Shown here: one piece after another, positions 35,292-44,428 of the stretch | How positions within the stretch are numbered: the stretch's first letter is position 1 | Layout: every line of letters starts with the position of its first letter | Origin: Ilyomonas sp963790435 | Lineage (GTDB): Bacteria; Bacteroidota; Bacteroidia; Chitinophagales; Chitinophagaceae | Direction: 5' to 3' | Assembly: GCA_963790435.1 (NCBI GenBank) | Contig: CAWBOI010000001.1 | Span: forward strand, 1,612,001 to 1,676,000 | DNA length: 64,000 nucleotides | Translations under genes and position numbers: made by a program | Notes under the pieces: generated by a model | Told to the model about the DNA's origin: nothing | Seen by the model: the letters and a program-made list of their open reading frames with translations, nothing else | The model's database searches: none

Positions 35292-38200
35292 TTACTTTTC
35301 TTGTAGCAACTGCTTCCATTTCTCTTCCAAAGTTTGCAGGTTTTTTTCTGATTGTTGCACTGCATCGGTTGTTCGTTGCGTAGGTGTAACATCTGCCTCT
35401 TGTAAAACCCCGGATAATGTAGCAAAATCAGCATTTAGTTTTGCAACACTTATACTGTTTTTAGCAGGGTTGTTTTGCAGCAAGGCAGCTGCAGAATCCA
35501 GTTTCATGATTTTCGTGGAATTGCTTTGCTTTTGTAAGCTGTTTCGAAAATCTCCAATCTCTTTTAACAACTGCATACAAGCTTTTTGCCCGTTGTAACA
35601 TTGAAGCGAGAGCATAAACTGTTGCTGTAAAGTTGGCAAAGGCGTTTTTACACGCGGATCCATTACTATGGTAATGGGTTGTTTATAGTTGGTGCCATTA
35701 AGAGTGAGTTGCACCGTATAAGTGCCAGGCATTACCCAGGGTGATGTAATTTGTGGAGCCGTGTTCATATAAACCGCTGTCATGGGGAAAGAAATGCCTT
35801 CATTTAACGGTGTATAATGTAGATCCCATATAAAACGGTGCTCGCCACTTTTTGCAGAAAGAATTTGTTGAGGTCGTATCCAGTATAAAGGCACATTTAC
35901 TTCAGGAATTTTGTAAGCAGTATCATTGCTGGAATATTTCCTCATCAAGTTTCCCTTTGCATCTATTATTTCAAGTGTTACTTCGTTAGTTGAATTGTTC
36001 TTTACATAATAATCAATGATAGCGCCATCAGGTGGATTTTGTCCGGCAGGTTCGTCCGGAGGCAAGGGTGTATCGGTGTTCATATCCCAGCGAACCCGGT
36101 ACACATTAGCAGGCTTAAATAAAACAGCATCAGCATTTTTGTTTACATCCACGATACCTCGCAGCGGGTTAATATCATCCAATATCCAAAAACCCCTGCC
36201 ATGAGAGGCTACAATTATATCGTCATTCTTTATCGTCAGATCTCTTATTGAACTTGCAGGCATATTTAATCGTAACGATTGCCAGTGCTCACCGTCATCA
36301 AAAGAAACATAAGTTGAGGTTTCCGAGCCGGCAAACAATAAGCCTTTTTGCTTTGCATCTTCACGAACCACATTGATCGGTTCATCAGGCAAGCCGGTAG
36401 TTATTTTTTGCCAGTTTTTACCACCATCATGTGTACGATAAATATAAGGGTGCACATCATCACACCGGATACGGTTGATTGCTGCATACGCAGTTTGATT
36501 ATCAAAATGACCCGCATCAATAATGGAAACCTTACTCCATGCAGTTAGTTCCGGCGGCGTTACATCGCTCCATGTTGTACCACCATCATGTGTAACTTGT
36601 ATCAAGCCGTCATCAGTACCGCACCAGATGGTGTTGATATCTTTGTACGAGGGAGCCACTGTGTAGATAACACCTCGTTGCTTTAATGTTTGCTTCGCTT
36701 CTGCCGTATAAATGCCAATGCTTTCAGGCAGATGATCGTATGTTTTACGGGTAAGATCGGGACTGATAATAGCCCAATGGTCGCCCCCATCCTTAGTTTT
36801 AAATAAAACATTTCCTGCAAAAAATAAAGAGGTTGAATCAACAGGTGAAAACAGCACCGGAGCCGTTCTTACGAAGCGATATTTGCCGGTGCGCAACACT
36901 TCGGGTGATACATTTTGCACTTGCCCGGTCAGTTTATTATACTTTGTGATTTTTCCTCCGTAAACAATATTGGAATTTAAAGGATCGGGAGCTACATAAC
37001 CATACTCTTCTGCGCCAACCGGGTGCCAGTCGCGGAAATTGATTTCGCCATCATTGCCCCTTGTTGCAATACCTACTGAACCACTTTCCTGCTGGCCACT
37101 GTACACATTGTAGGGAAAAGCATTATCAGCACTTACATGGTACAATTGCGCTGATGGCTGATTGTACCACGAACTCCATGAACTGCCTCCATTTACCGTT
37201 ACCAAAGCTCCCTGGTCGCCGGTTACAAGCATGATGTTTGGATTGTTCGGATTTATCCATACATTCTGGTAATCATCGCCTCCCGGTGCACCGCGTAAAG
37301 CCGTCCATGACTTCCCGCCGTCGGTAGATTTCCAGAAAACAATACTTGCAGAATAGATGGTGTTTGCATCTGTTGGATCAACTTCAATAACGGGCGCATC
37401 GCCTCCACCAATACGGGCTTCCGGTCGCCCGTCTCCAGATATTTTTTCCCAGTGTTCACCTTTGTCGTTCGACTGGTACATATCCATGCCCGTTCCCGTT
37501 CCATACTCATTTTCTTTTGTTGTTCCAATTACCAAGTACAATTTATTTGGGTTGGAAGGTGCAATGGCGATGTGTGCCTGTACCAGACTATCTGACAAGC
37601 CATTCTTTAGCTGATGCCACGTGCTTCCGCCATCGGTTGATTTAAAAATACCTCCTTTCGTTCCTTCCCACTTCGCGTTTTCCCAGGGACCTTCCTGCGA
37701 CTGCCACATAGTAGCGTAGATAGTATTGGGATCAGAAGGATCAATATCAACATCATCCCCGCCGGTTGTTTCATCTATATAAAACACCTTTTGAAAACTG
37801 TTGCCACCATCGAGTGAACGATAAATGCCGCGTTCCTGATTTGGCCCGTATGGATGTCCCAAAACCGCAACAAAAATGCGATTGGGGTTTTGTGGATCCA
37901 CTGCAATTTTAGGAATCTGCTGCCCATCCCGCAAGCCGAGGTGTTGCCATGTTTTCCCAGCATCAATTGATTTATAAATGCCATTGCCTACAGAAAGATC
38001 GGGGCGATGCAAGCCTTCACCACTACCCACATAGATGATATTCGGATCTGACGGAGCCACCACTACCGTACCGATTGACCCGGTTGATTCGTTGTCGAAT
38101 ACGCTTATCCATGTGCGTCCGTAATCGGTGGTTTTCCAAACGCCGCCATTATTTACACCGATATAAAATACATTAGGCTGCTGTGGCACTCCTGCTGCTC

Positions 38201-38351
38201 CAACAGTTCTTCCGCCACGGTAAGGACCAATGGAGCGCCATTGTAATTGGTTGAAATAAACCGAGTCGTTTTGTTGTGCCAGTACAGTAAAACCGAAACC
38301 AAATAAAATAGCAAGCAGTATGAAATGCCTTGATAAACGAACCGTATTCAT
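35292..38351 (-). CDS. Secreted BNR/sortilin-type repeat protein (GH74-like propellers)
   Basis: The 1019-aa protein (start at 38351) has a signal peptide (FILLAILFGFGFTVLAQ). At least eight Asp-box/BNR motifs follow (for example STDGGSTW, SNDKGEHW, STDGGKSW, THDGGTTW, THDGGKNW, SFDDGEHW), spread over two beta-propellers to about residue 700, and then a C-terminal beta-sandwich region and coiled end (about 920-1019). This matches the sortilin/VPS10-like or GH74-related glycosyl hydrolase proteins common in Bacteroidota, most of which have no proven activity. No type IX tail is seen. Annotations as a glycosyl hydrolase would be over-precise. Confidence 0.82.
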   Translation of the reverse strand: MNTVRLSRHFILLAILFGFGFTVLAQQNDSVYFNQLQWRSIGPYRGGRTVGAAGVPQQPNVFYIGVNNGGVWKTTDYGRTWISVFDNESTGSIGTVVVAPSDPNIIYVGSGEGLHRPDLSVGNGIYKSIDAGKTWQHLGLRDGQQIPKIAVDPQNPNRIFVAVLGHPYGPNQERGIYRSLDGGNSFQKVFYIDETTGGDDVDIDPSDPNTIYATMWQSQEGPWENAKWEGTKGGIFKSTDGGSTWHQLKNGLSDSLVQAHIAIAPSNPNKLYLVIGTTKENEYGTGTGMDMYQSNDKGEHWEKISGDGRPEARIGGGDAPVIEVDPTDANTIYSASIVFWKSTDGGKSWTALRGAPGGDDYQNVWINPNNPNIMLVTGDQGALVTVNGGSSWSSWYNQPSAQLYHVSADNAFPYNVYSGQQESGSVGIATRGNDGEINFRDWHPVGAEEYGYVAPDPLNSNIVYGGKITKYNKLTGQVQNVSPEVLRTGKYRFVRTAPVLFSPVDSTSLFFAGNVLFKTKDGGDHWAIISPDLTRKTYDHLPESIGIYTAEAKQTLKQRGVIYTVAPSYKDINTIWCGTDDGLIQVTHDGGTTWSDVTPPELTAWSKVSIIDAGHFDNQTAYAAINRIRCDDVHPYIYRTHDGGKNWQKITTGLPDEPINVVREDAKQKGLLFAGSETSTYVSFDDGEHWQSLRLNMPASSIRDLTIKNDDIIVASHGRGFWILDDINPLRGIVDVNKNADAVLFKPANVYRVRWDMNTDTPLPPDEPAGQNPPDGAIIDYYVKNNSTNEVTLEIIDAKGNLMRKYSSNDTAYKIPEVNVPLYWIRPQQILSAKSGEHRFIWDLHYTPLNEGISFPMTAVYMNTAPQITSPWVMPGTYTVQLTLNGTNYKQPITIVMDPRVKTPLPTLQQQFMLSLQCYNGQKACMQLLKEIGDFRNSLQKQSNSTKIMKLDSAAALLQNNPAKNSISVAKLNADFATLSGVLQEADVTPTQRTTDAVQQSEKNLQTLEEKWKQLLQEK

Positions 38352-39148
38352 AGTAAGTGGATTGTCGTTGCTGTTGTGCTTTGCCAATAACAATTTTAGG
38401 GATTATACTTCATATTATATTTCTTTTATTTAAACGCCCCATTTATTTTGCTTCTTATTACTCGCTGTGAACTGATTAAAAGATGAAAACTTTACGTTTC
38501 ATTTATGCATTCCTAATATTTTATTGAGCTTCGCTTATTCAATATAAAAATGAAAGTTACCAATATTGGTACTATGATAAGGTCAGTTTTCCGATTCGAA
38601 GGTCTCTTTTCTTAGTGGGAGGACATCTACAACAACGGTATGAGTTCATCTCAAAGATTTTGACAAGTGGACATTTAACCAGAGATGTCGCATCCACGCG
38701 CTCTCAATTACACTGTCCTTTGATAAAAAAGCCTTTATGAATTAGTCTTTTATTACTCAACCATTGGCGAATTAAGTTGATCAAGCCTGCCAGGTTTTCC
38801 ACTCAAGGCATCGTATTAGCCAACAACTACAGCTTTCATAACAATAACCATTTATTCCTCATGGCGCTTGCTTTTCGCTCTGCTTGCCCAACAGCTAGAA
38901 TACAGCTTAGGATAGAGCCACGACTGGACGTTTGGCTGATAGTACTAATCCATGCGTAACCAATTATCATTAATTCCTTATTTTAGCCTCATGTGAGAGA
39001 TAGATTTTTGATAGGTAAATTTGAGAGAAGAAAGAGACATTTTCATTCGAATTTACTTTTAGATTAAAGTCTCTCATTGTCCGGTCGTTTTTTGAGACTT
39101 TAACCGGCGTTTTTTTAGAATACTTTTCAATCGTTTTTAAGCTAATCT
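38352..39148. other. Long AT-rich intergenic region left of the island module
   Basis: About 800 bases have no credible gene. A 60-codon frame at 38777-38959 has no recognisable content or ribosome-binding site. The only structure found is the hairpin at 39064-39103. The left boundary of the tRNA-Glu island may lie here, but no copy of the tRNA 3' end is visible. Confidence 0.5.
39064..39103 (+). promoter_or_regulatory. Hairpin upstream of the island module
   Basis: TTAAAGTCTC (39064-39073) pairs perfectly with GAGACTTTAA (39094-39103) around a 20-nt loop. It is followed by CCGGC and a run of seven T, 45 nt before the ATG at 39149. It could be a terminator, an attenuator or an operator; T-rich stretches lie both in the loop and after the stem. 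Confidence 0.45.
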
Positions 39149-40261
39149 ATGTTGAAAGTTGAATTTTTTGATATTGCTGTCGATGGAGTTATCAATGTCA
39201 ATGGAGAAAGGAAAATTGTTGCAATAAATGGTTTTACTGATAAATCTTCAATTGTTGAGCTAACCAGAGGAAAAGCACAGGTAAGTCTTCGTCTAAAGGA
39301 TAAAAAAGTTATCAATGAATTGAGTCAATCCACTTTCGAAGAAGCTTTTATACGCTTCAGGAAAATAACACTAGAAGATATTGTAAACATTCAGTTAATG
39401 AATGTATCTGCACATGTAGAATACTTTACTCCATATGGAGAAAACGAAACAATAAGCTTTGAATTTGAAATCGAAATTGACAGTTCCAATTGGAACAAAA
39501 GTTATAGCGTAAAAAAATTTTTCCAAAATTTTAGTCAAAGTTTAAGACACAAGGATTCAACTGTTCAACATAGTGGAGTTGATAATCAAATTGCTCAATT
39601 TGGATTTTCAATTGGTTATAGAGGAATTAGCGGCAGCACAATTATAAGTGAGTTTCTAAACGACAAAAAAAGAATCATTGAAGACTGCGCTAACGAAACA
39701 TATAGCCTTTTGAATCTGCAAATAGAAGAAAATATCTTTTCAACCGTTTTTAATTTTCCTGAGACTTTGAAAACTTCTTGTAAACAATACCTTGTTTATT
39801 TCGCCCAATTTTTGAACGACTTGGGTATTCAGGCAGAGACAGAATTTAAAGAAGATATTTATGGGACTCTGTTTAAAGTTGTTCCGAAAGAACCCAATGA
39901 GGCTTTACAAAATATCAAAGATGCACTCGATATTTATATAAATGCACCAGCAGCTCCAAATTTTGAATCTTTCGCATTTTTAAATGGTGACATTGCTGCC
40001 ATGCAATGGCAAGCTAATATTATGCATTTGAAATCACAGTTAATGTTAGCACACTCAGTTATTCAAGCTAAAGATGCAGCTATACAAAGTTTGCAGTTAT
40101 CTAATTATCAGTATAAACAAATTGTGGATTCAAATGACAAAAGGCAATCTCAATCAGAAGACGTGATACCTGGGGTTGTTTCAGTGAGTAAACTTGAGTC
40201 GCATGGTGTGGCATTAAACCTTGCAGAAGTATGGAGACGACTAAAAAGAAGGCTTCAATAA
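39149..40261 (+). CDS. Unrecognised 370-aa soluble island protein
   Basis: I do not recognise this protein. It has no signal peptide or membrane helix. The N-terminal 140 residues are beta-rich and acidic. A middle section (FNFPETLKTSCKQYLVYFAQ to ALDIYINAP, about residues 206-275) looks like a compact alpha-beta-beta-alpha module, with YF-x-x-FL and a following helix. After that comes a helical, coiled-coil-prone part (MQWQANIMHLKSQLMLAHSV). The C-terminus is basic (WRRLKRRLQ). It is AT-rich compared with the core genes. Two small membrane-protein genes follow on the same strand in the same tRNA-Glu-associated island. A sensor or effector in a conflict system is a guess only. Confidence 0.55.
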   Translation: MLKVEFFDIAVDGVINVNGERKIVAINGFTDKSSIVELTRGKAQVSLRLKDKKVINELSQSTFEEAFIRFRKITLEDIVNIQLMNVSAHVEYFTPYGENETISFEFEIEIDSSNWNKSYSVKKFFQNFSQSLRHKDSTVQHSGVDNQIAQFGFSIGYRGISGSTIISEFLNDKKRIIEDCANETYSLLNLQIEENIFSTVFNFPETLKTSCKQYLVYFAQFLNDLGIQAETEFKEDIYGTLFKVVPKEPNEALQNIKDALDIYINAPAAPNFESFAFLNGDIAAMQWQANIMHLKSQLMLAHSVIQAKDAAIQSLQLSNYQYKQIVDSNDKRQSQSEDVIPGVVSVSKLESHGVALNLAEVWRRLKRRLQ

Positions 40262-40264
40262 TTT

Positions 40265-40381
40265 ATGAGCTTTAACCAACACAACTTCCGGCACAACCGC
40301 GTTTTATCTAATCTCATTCTTGGGCTTGTCATTGCAGCTATTGCAGGCGCCATCTATTTTATTAGATGGCTGTATTCATAG
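40265..40381 (+). CDS. 38-aa single-span membrane protein
   Basis: ATG at 40265, TAG at 40379-40381, 3 nt after the stop of the 370-aa gene. The product opens with a basic, His/Asn-rich segment (MSFNQHNFRHNRVLSN) and then one hydrophobic helix (LILGLVIAAIAGAIYFI) with RWLYS at the end. The positive-inside pattern predicts a cytoplasmic N-terminus. The tight spacing and the clean topology support a real gene despite its length. It could be a membrane anchor or a toxin-like peptide of the module; no family is recognised. Confidence 0.5.
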   Translation: MSFNQHNFRHNRVLSNLILGLVIAAIAGAIYFIRWLYS

Positions 40382-40421
40382 AGTTCTATCTTGATTACGT
40401 TAGTTAAATAAACCAAAATCA

Positions 40422-40967
40422 ATGAAAAAACTTCTGAGTAAGATATTGTTCCCATTTAAATGGGTGTTTCAACAAATTGGAAGATGCATAAAATATATCG
40501 TTCAAAACTTTGAACAACTGTTTATTGTAACTCTTCCCAACTACTTTTTTGGTGGATTGGGTGTTGCAATAATCATTGCTGAGTTTAAAGATTTTAAAAA
40601 AGATACAACAGGTTTAACCAATTACGGGTTTGCAATATTAGCAGGTATAAGTTCTTTATGTTTTTCATGGCTAAAAACGTTAGATGCCAATAAAGAGCCC
40701 AAAATGATAAAAGAGATTTCCATTGCTGGAGAAGGATCATTACATGCAGCAATCATTTTTCTTCTTTCCTCTGCACTAAAATACGGTTCGTTTCACTTGA
40801 ATTCTGTCATTCCAGTTGACTGGAAAATATTTAATCGAACATTTGGCGTTGCCCTTTTAATCACTTATACTATATCTTTTACTTTGGGCTTTTACTTAGT
40901 TATTGAAGTAGTGAGTAAATTAAACAAGATACTTTATTTAAGGCTCTACAAAAAAGTACGAGAGTAA
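40422..40967 (+). CDS. Unrecognised four-helix membrane protein
   Basis: The 181-aa protein has an amphipathic basic N-terminus (KKLLSKILFPFKWVFQQIGR) and about four hydrophobic segments: FIVTLPNYFFGGLGVAIIIA, GFAILAGISSLCFSWL, LHAAIIFLLSSALKYG and FGVALLITYTISFTLGFYLV. A basic tail (LYLRLYKKVRE) ends it. No known domain is seen. It lies 40 nt after the 38-aa gene and shares its low G+C, so the three (39149, 40265 and 40422) look like one acquired unit. Membrane-embedded proteins with a soluble partner next to an integrase are a common arrangement for conflict modules, but this is inference. Confidence 0.55.
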   Translation: MKKLLSKILFPFKWVFQQIGRCIKYIVQNFEQLFIVTLPNYFFGGLGVAIIIAEFKDFKKDTTGLTNYGFAILAGISSLCFSWLKTLDANKEPKMIKEISIAGEGSLHAAIIFLLSSALKYGSFHLNSVIPVDWKIFNRTFGVALLITYTISFTLGFYLVIEVVSKLNKILYLRLYKKVRE

Positions 40968-41044
40968 TTATCTTACATGTTAAGTTGCTTGCTCTCAACA
41001 TTTCATTTTCTTAACTTTTAACTTCTCATCCCACACCAATGATT

Positions 41045-41440
41045 ATGAAATATTTACTTTCAGTTTTATTACTCTTATCATTATCAACACATGCACAAAA
41101 AATTCAAGAATACAAAGCCGCTAACGGTATTACCTACCACGAAGGCGACACAGTTCATTTAGGCAAAGGAACTGGAACCAATGGCGCCTTTATTAATATG
41201 GTTCCGGCTGACCTTGCAGGTATGTCTTATTCAAACAATCACCAGGGAAATCAATTAACCACCGGTTACTCGGGAATGAATGTAATAATCAAAAAAATCA
41301 AACAGTATTCGCAAAATGGTTCTTCGAAAACCTACTTCACCGTTGATGCAGGCAGGCATGTTGCTTTTTATCTTGCGATTGATGATGCTGTTGCTGCTTG
41401 TGAAGTTGAACCGTGCAAAAGCACTACTTTGAAGCAATAA
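41045..41440 (+). CDS. Small exported protein of unknown function
   Basis: From the ATG at 41045 (another ATG lies two codons earlier) the 131-aa product has a clear signal peptide (MKYLLSVLLLLSLSTHAQ). The short mature part begins KIQEYKAANGITYHEGDTVHLGKGTG, a pattern reminiscent of small Bacteroidota secreted proteins with a beta-barrel-like start, and it holds two Cys (CEVEPC) near the end. I do not recognise a function. It is the last rightward gene before the leftward integrase, with which it converges; the two stops abut (41440/41441). Confidence 0.65.
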   Translation: MKYLLSVLLLLSLSTHAQKIQEYKAANGITYHEGDTVHLGKGTGTNGAFINMVPADLAGMSYSNNHQGNQLTTGYSGMNVIIKKIKQYSQNGSSKTYFTVDAGRHVAFYLAIDDAVAACEVEPCKSTTLKQ

Positions 41441-42589
41441 TTATAATGCACGCCATTTCACATCATCCGTATTAATGAAATAAGCGCCGAGTTTTCGATT
41501 GTACCGGTCTGTCATGGCGCTGGTTTTGTGCCGGTTCTGCATTTGCTGCCATTTCAAATCGGCTTTTCCTTTGTTCTGTAACAAATACTCAATATTGCCG
41601 GTATGTTTTAAGGCGTACATTTTTTTATTAGTCCCAGCAGCTGCTGCAACTTTACTCCATTCGAGGTTAGCTTTTAACCGATGCATCGGTTTGGGACCTG
41701 GCAAAAAATCGTTGCCAAATAAATAATCATCAGGTTTATATTTTGTAAAGTCAATTTGATTCAGAACATCCATCAACGGATTTACAATTTGAACAAATGC
41801 ACCCTGCTCATTCTTTGTGGCACCACTAATGAATTTGATAAAGGCTGATTCTTTGTTGATGTTTTTGATGCGTAATCTTTTAATTTCAACTGGTCGCGCC
41901 CAAGCATAGTAGATAATTAACAGAAAACGTTTGTAGTTAGCACTTGCCGCCTCCATCACGGCTTTCAACTCTTCAAAGGTGAGCGGCTCGAAATGGTCTT
42001 CATCGCTTTCTTTTGCGGATAAATCTTTTCTTACTTTGTCAACGCCGGCAAACGGATCGGCGAACACCAAACCCATCTTCAAAGCTTTCTTCCAAAACAT
42101 CGACAAATGCGAAAGTGTAACGTTGATGCTTTTCTTCGATAGTTGTTTTTCCAGCATCCAATCTTTGAAAGATTCGGCCACCAGGCTATCAATGTGGCTA
42201 AGCGATATTCGAGTGTACTCTTTTTCAGTCAGAAAGAGCCGTAGCCGGTTCATAATGGTCAGGTAATAGGAAACCATGCTCTTATTTGCATTTTTGCAGA
42301 TTTCTGCAAATAAGACATCCAGTAATTGCAGTATCGTGCCACCGGCTTCCTTTCTTACAGTCGCTTCAAAAGGGTTGAAGCCTTGCAGTAGCTTGAGGTT
42401 AATGAATTTTACAACTTCTTCGGCATAGATGCGCTTTTCTTTACGGTCCCTGATGCGGTTTACATCAAAGTATTCTTTGAACCTTTGCCACTTACCGGTT
42501 TGCGGATGTATATAATAATAGAAGATGTACCAACAAGAGGAACCTGCGTAGATCTGTGCTGGCTTGTACTTGCATAATACTGACTGCAT
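41441..42589 (-). CDS. Tyrosine-type site-specific recombinase (island integrase)
   Basis: The 382-aa protein (ATG at 42589) has a SAM-like DNA-binding arm and core-binding domain (ISLSHIDSLVAESFKDWMLE). A catalytic domain follows, with Arg in YAWARPVEIKRLR, a YALKHT box (a KHT variant familiar in Bacteroidota integrases), His in NRHKTSAMTDRY and the nucleophile Tyr363. The frame extends upstream to 42787, but that part would read through the tRNA gene and is rejected. The gene sits 3' of tRNA-Glu, the usual arrangement when the tRNA 3' end is the attachment site. It probably brought in the AT-rich genes to its left. Confidence 0.88.
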   Translation of the reverse strand: MQSVLCKYKPAQIYAGSSCWYIFYYYIHPQTGKWQRFKEYFDVNRIRDRKEKRIYAEEVVKFINLKLLQGFNPFEATVRKEAGGTILQLLDVLFAEICKNANKSMVSYYLTIMNRLRLFLTEKEYTRISLSHIDSLVAESFKDWMLEKQLSKKSINVTLSHLSMFWKKALKMGLVFADPFAGVDKVRKDLSAKESDEDHFEPLTFEELKAVMEAASANYKRFLLIIYYAWARPVEIKRLRIKNINKESAFIKFISGATKNEQGAFVQIVNPLMDVLNQIDFTKYKPDDYLFGNDFLPGPKPMHRLKANLEWSKVAAAAGTNKKMYALKHTGNIEYLLQNKGKADLKWQQMQNRHKTSAMTDRYNRKLGAYFINTDDVKWRAL

Positions 42590-42664
42590 AGAAACCTGTT
42601 TAGATTGTTTCCAGTCAGCAAAAAGAGAGTTGTTACTTGGACGTTTTTTTGGACGTTCTAATGT

Positions 42665-42692
42665 AAAACCCGCACTGGGTGCGGGCTTCAGA
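42665..42692 (-). terminator. Terminator of tRNA-Glu
   Basis: On the minus strand GCCCGCAC and GTGCGGGT pair around a 3-nt loop and are followed by TTTT. It lies right after the tRNA 3' end. Confidence 0.8.
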
Positions 42693-42693
42693 G

Positions 42694-42765
42694 TAGAGCG
42701 TACGGGAATCGAACCCGTGATTCCTCCGTGAAAGGGAGGTGTCTTAACCCCTTGACCAACGCTCC
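42694..42765 (-). tRNA. tRNA-Glu (anticodon UUC)
   Basis: The minus-strand sequence folds as a complete tRNA. The acceptor arms GGAGCGT and ACGCTCT pair, the anticodon arm CCTCC-CTTTCAC-GGAGG has a loop with TTC, and the T arm is CGGGTTCGATTCCCG. The CCA is not encoded. The presumed attachment-site 3' half (T arm and acceptor) faces the integrase. Confidence 0.95.
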
Positions 42766-42843
42766 GTGTTGTTATTTGGGAGTGCAAAAGTAACAGCCCT
42801 GCTTTAAAGAGGCAAATTTTTTTGAAAAGTATCCTCTTATTTT

Positions 42844-44286
42844 TTATGGGGCAGAGGTTGGCATCGTTGCTTCTGTAGTTTTCATTTCATTTAAACCACA
42901 GACTGCGTGCATGTCGGGAATGAGTACGTGTTCATAACCTTTGTGCAATAACTTCTTCATAAAATCCTGCTGTACGCCATACTCACCATGCACCAGGTAA
43001 ATACCACTTACACTGCTTATTTCCTGACAGGAAAGATAGCGACACAAATCGTCCATATCACCGTGTGCACTCATGCTTCGCATCACTTCTATTTCTGCAT
43101 TCACTACCAGCTCCTGCCCGTTTATTTTTACCTCTTTGGCACCATTCATTAACTGACCACCTAATGAATGCGGGTCGCAATAGCCAACCAGCAGAATGGT
43201 GTTTCGCTCAAACTCAATATTGTTTTTGATGTGAAAACGAATGCGTCCCGCATCAGCCATACCACTGGCTGAAATGATGATACAAGGTTCTGTTTTGTGT
43301 TCCAATATTTTACTTTCTTCAACACTTTGGGTAAAACGCAAACCAGGAAAATTAAATGGGTCATTGTCCACTTCCAGCACTTTTTGTAATCGCTCGTTAA
43401 ACAAATCCGGATATTTTTTTACCACTTGCGTGGTTTCACAGCTTAATGGACTATCTACAATTACGGGTACATCAGGCAATCGTTTTTCAAGGCTCAACTG
43501 GTTTAGAAAATACAGCAATTCCTGCGTTCTGCCAACACTAAACGCAGGAATAATAAGCTTACCTCCTTTCTCAACACAGGTGTGCCTGATGTGCGTGAGT
43601 AATGTATCCAATGTGCCAAATTGATTTTGATGAAGACTGTTGCCATACGTGCTTTCAATAATAATAAAATCAGCTTGCGGAAAGCATTCCGGCGGGCGCA
43701 GTATTACATCATTATATCTACCCACATCACCACTAAAATGAACCGTTTTGTTTTCGCCATTTTCTTTTATTCGTAAAGTAATGCCTGCAGCGCCAATAAT
43801 GTGTCCGGTGCTGTTGTAAAATATTTCTGTTCCCTCTTCAATGGGTATCCATTTATCCAGTTCGATAATGGTAAACATCTGAGCTGCTTTTTCAACATCT
43901 TCCAATGTATATAAAGGCTCAAGTACATCCCCGGTTCCTTTGTGATGTGTGTTGTGAATATTGGTTTCGTTTCGCTGAATGTCAGCCGAATCCTGCAAAA
44001 GCAACATGGCCAGGTCGCGTGTGGCAGCGGTACAGTAAATAGGACCGCTAAAACCTTCTTTTACCAGCTTGGGTATTAACCCGCAATGGTCAATGTGTGC
44101 ATGAGATAGCAATAAATAGTTCACCTCTTTTGCTGCAAAACCAAACGTGCCGTTCAAAGCATCAGTAGCATCTCCCATGCCCTGAAACATGCCGCAGTCT
44201 AATAAAATCTGAGTTCCTTTTTCTAATGTAAGCAAGTGTTTGGAGCCGGTAACGGTGCGTGCAGCACCATGAAAAGCTATCTTCAT
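42844..44286 (-). CDS. MBL-fold beta-CASP ribonuclease-like protein
   Basis: The 480-aa metallo-beta-lactamase-fold protein has SHAHIDH (His62, His64, Asp66, His67), a beta-CASP domain (VGRTQELLYFLNQL, VIVDSPLS) and a C-terminal RNA-specificity (RMMBL) region (INGQELVVNAEIEVMRSMSA, then HGDMDDLCRYL and a late VHGE). This matches the CPSF73/YSH1-like exonuclease group used in RNA processing, distinct in order from RNase J. Some such proteins are instead annotated as metallohydrolases, so an RNA substrate is likely but unproven. The ATG at 44286 precedes the beta-strand MKIAFHGAA. Flanked by the tRNA and the 44561 gene. Confidence 0.88.
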   Translation of the reverse strand: MKIAFHGAARTVTGSKHLLTLEKGTQILLDCGMFQGMGDATDALNGTFGFAAKEVNYLLLSHAHIDHCGLIPKLVKEGFSGPIYCTAATRDLAMLLLQDSADIQRNETNIHNTHHKGTGDVLEPLYTLEDVEKAAQMFTIIELDKWIPIEEGTEIFYNSTGHIIGAAGITLRIKENGENKTVHFSGDVGRYNDVILRPPECFPQADFIIIESTYGNSLHQNQFGTLDTLLTHIRHTCVEKGGKLIIPAFSVGRTQELLYFLNQLSLEKRLPDVPVIVDSPLSCETTQVVKKYPDLFNERLQKVLEVDNDPFNFPGLRFTQSVEESKILEHKTEPCIIISASGMADAGRIRFHIKNNIEFERNTILLVGYCDPHSLGGQLMNGAKEVKINGQELVVNAEIEVMRSMSAHGDMDDLCRYLSCQEISSVSGIYLVHGEYGVQQDFMKKLLHKGYEHVLIPDMHAVCGLNEMKTTEATMPTSAP

Positions 44287-44380
44287 TTTTGTTTGAATTA
44301 ATGAGCGTTTTATGAGTGAGAGAAGAGAACATTTATTATACCATTTGCTAAAAACGAGCCTTTTAAATGTTAATTTAACC

Positions 44381-44428
44381 GTTTAAACAAAATTCGCTTG
44401 TTAGTTTGTTTAAACGTTTATACATTTG
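44381..44428 (+). promoter_or_regulatory. Candidate promoter with twin GTTTAAAC palindromes
   Basis: A perfect Bacteroidota-type -7 box, TACATTTG (44421-44428), has an imperfect CTTG at 44397-44400 at roughly the -33 spacing. The palindromic octamer GTTTAAAC occurs at 44381-44388 and 44408-44415, around the presumed -33 to -7 interval. This is an operator-like layout for the 70-aa gene at 44561. No regulator is identified. Confidence 0.5.

Noticed and set aside
38777..38959. 60-codon ORF in the gap left of the island
   Set aside because: No ribosome-binding site, no recognisable sequence and no conserved neighbour; treated as chance.
39000..42693. Left attachment-site copy of the tRNA-Glu 3' end
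   Set aside because: I searched by eye for the T-arm and acceptor words left of the integrase and found none, so island limits are not claimed.
42590..42787. Longer integrase start at 42787
   Set aside because: It would translate through the tRNA-Glu gene and its terminator. The conserved recombinase begins after the ATG at 42589.
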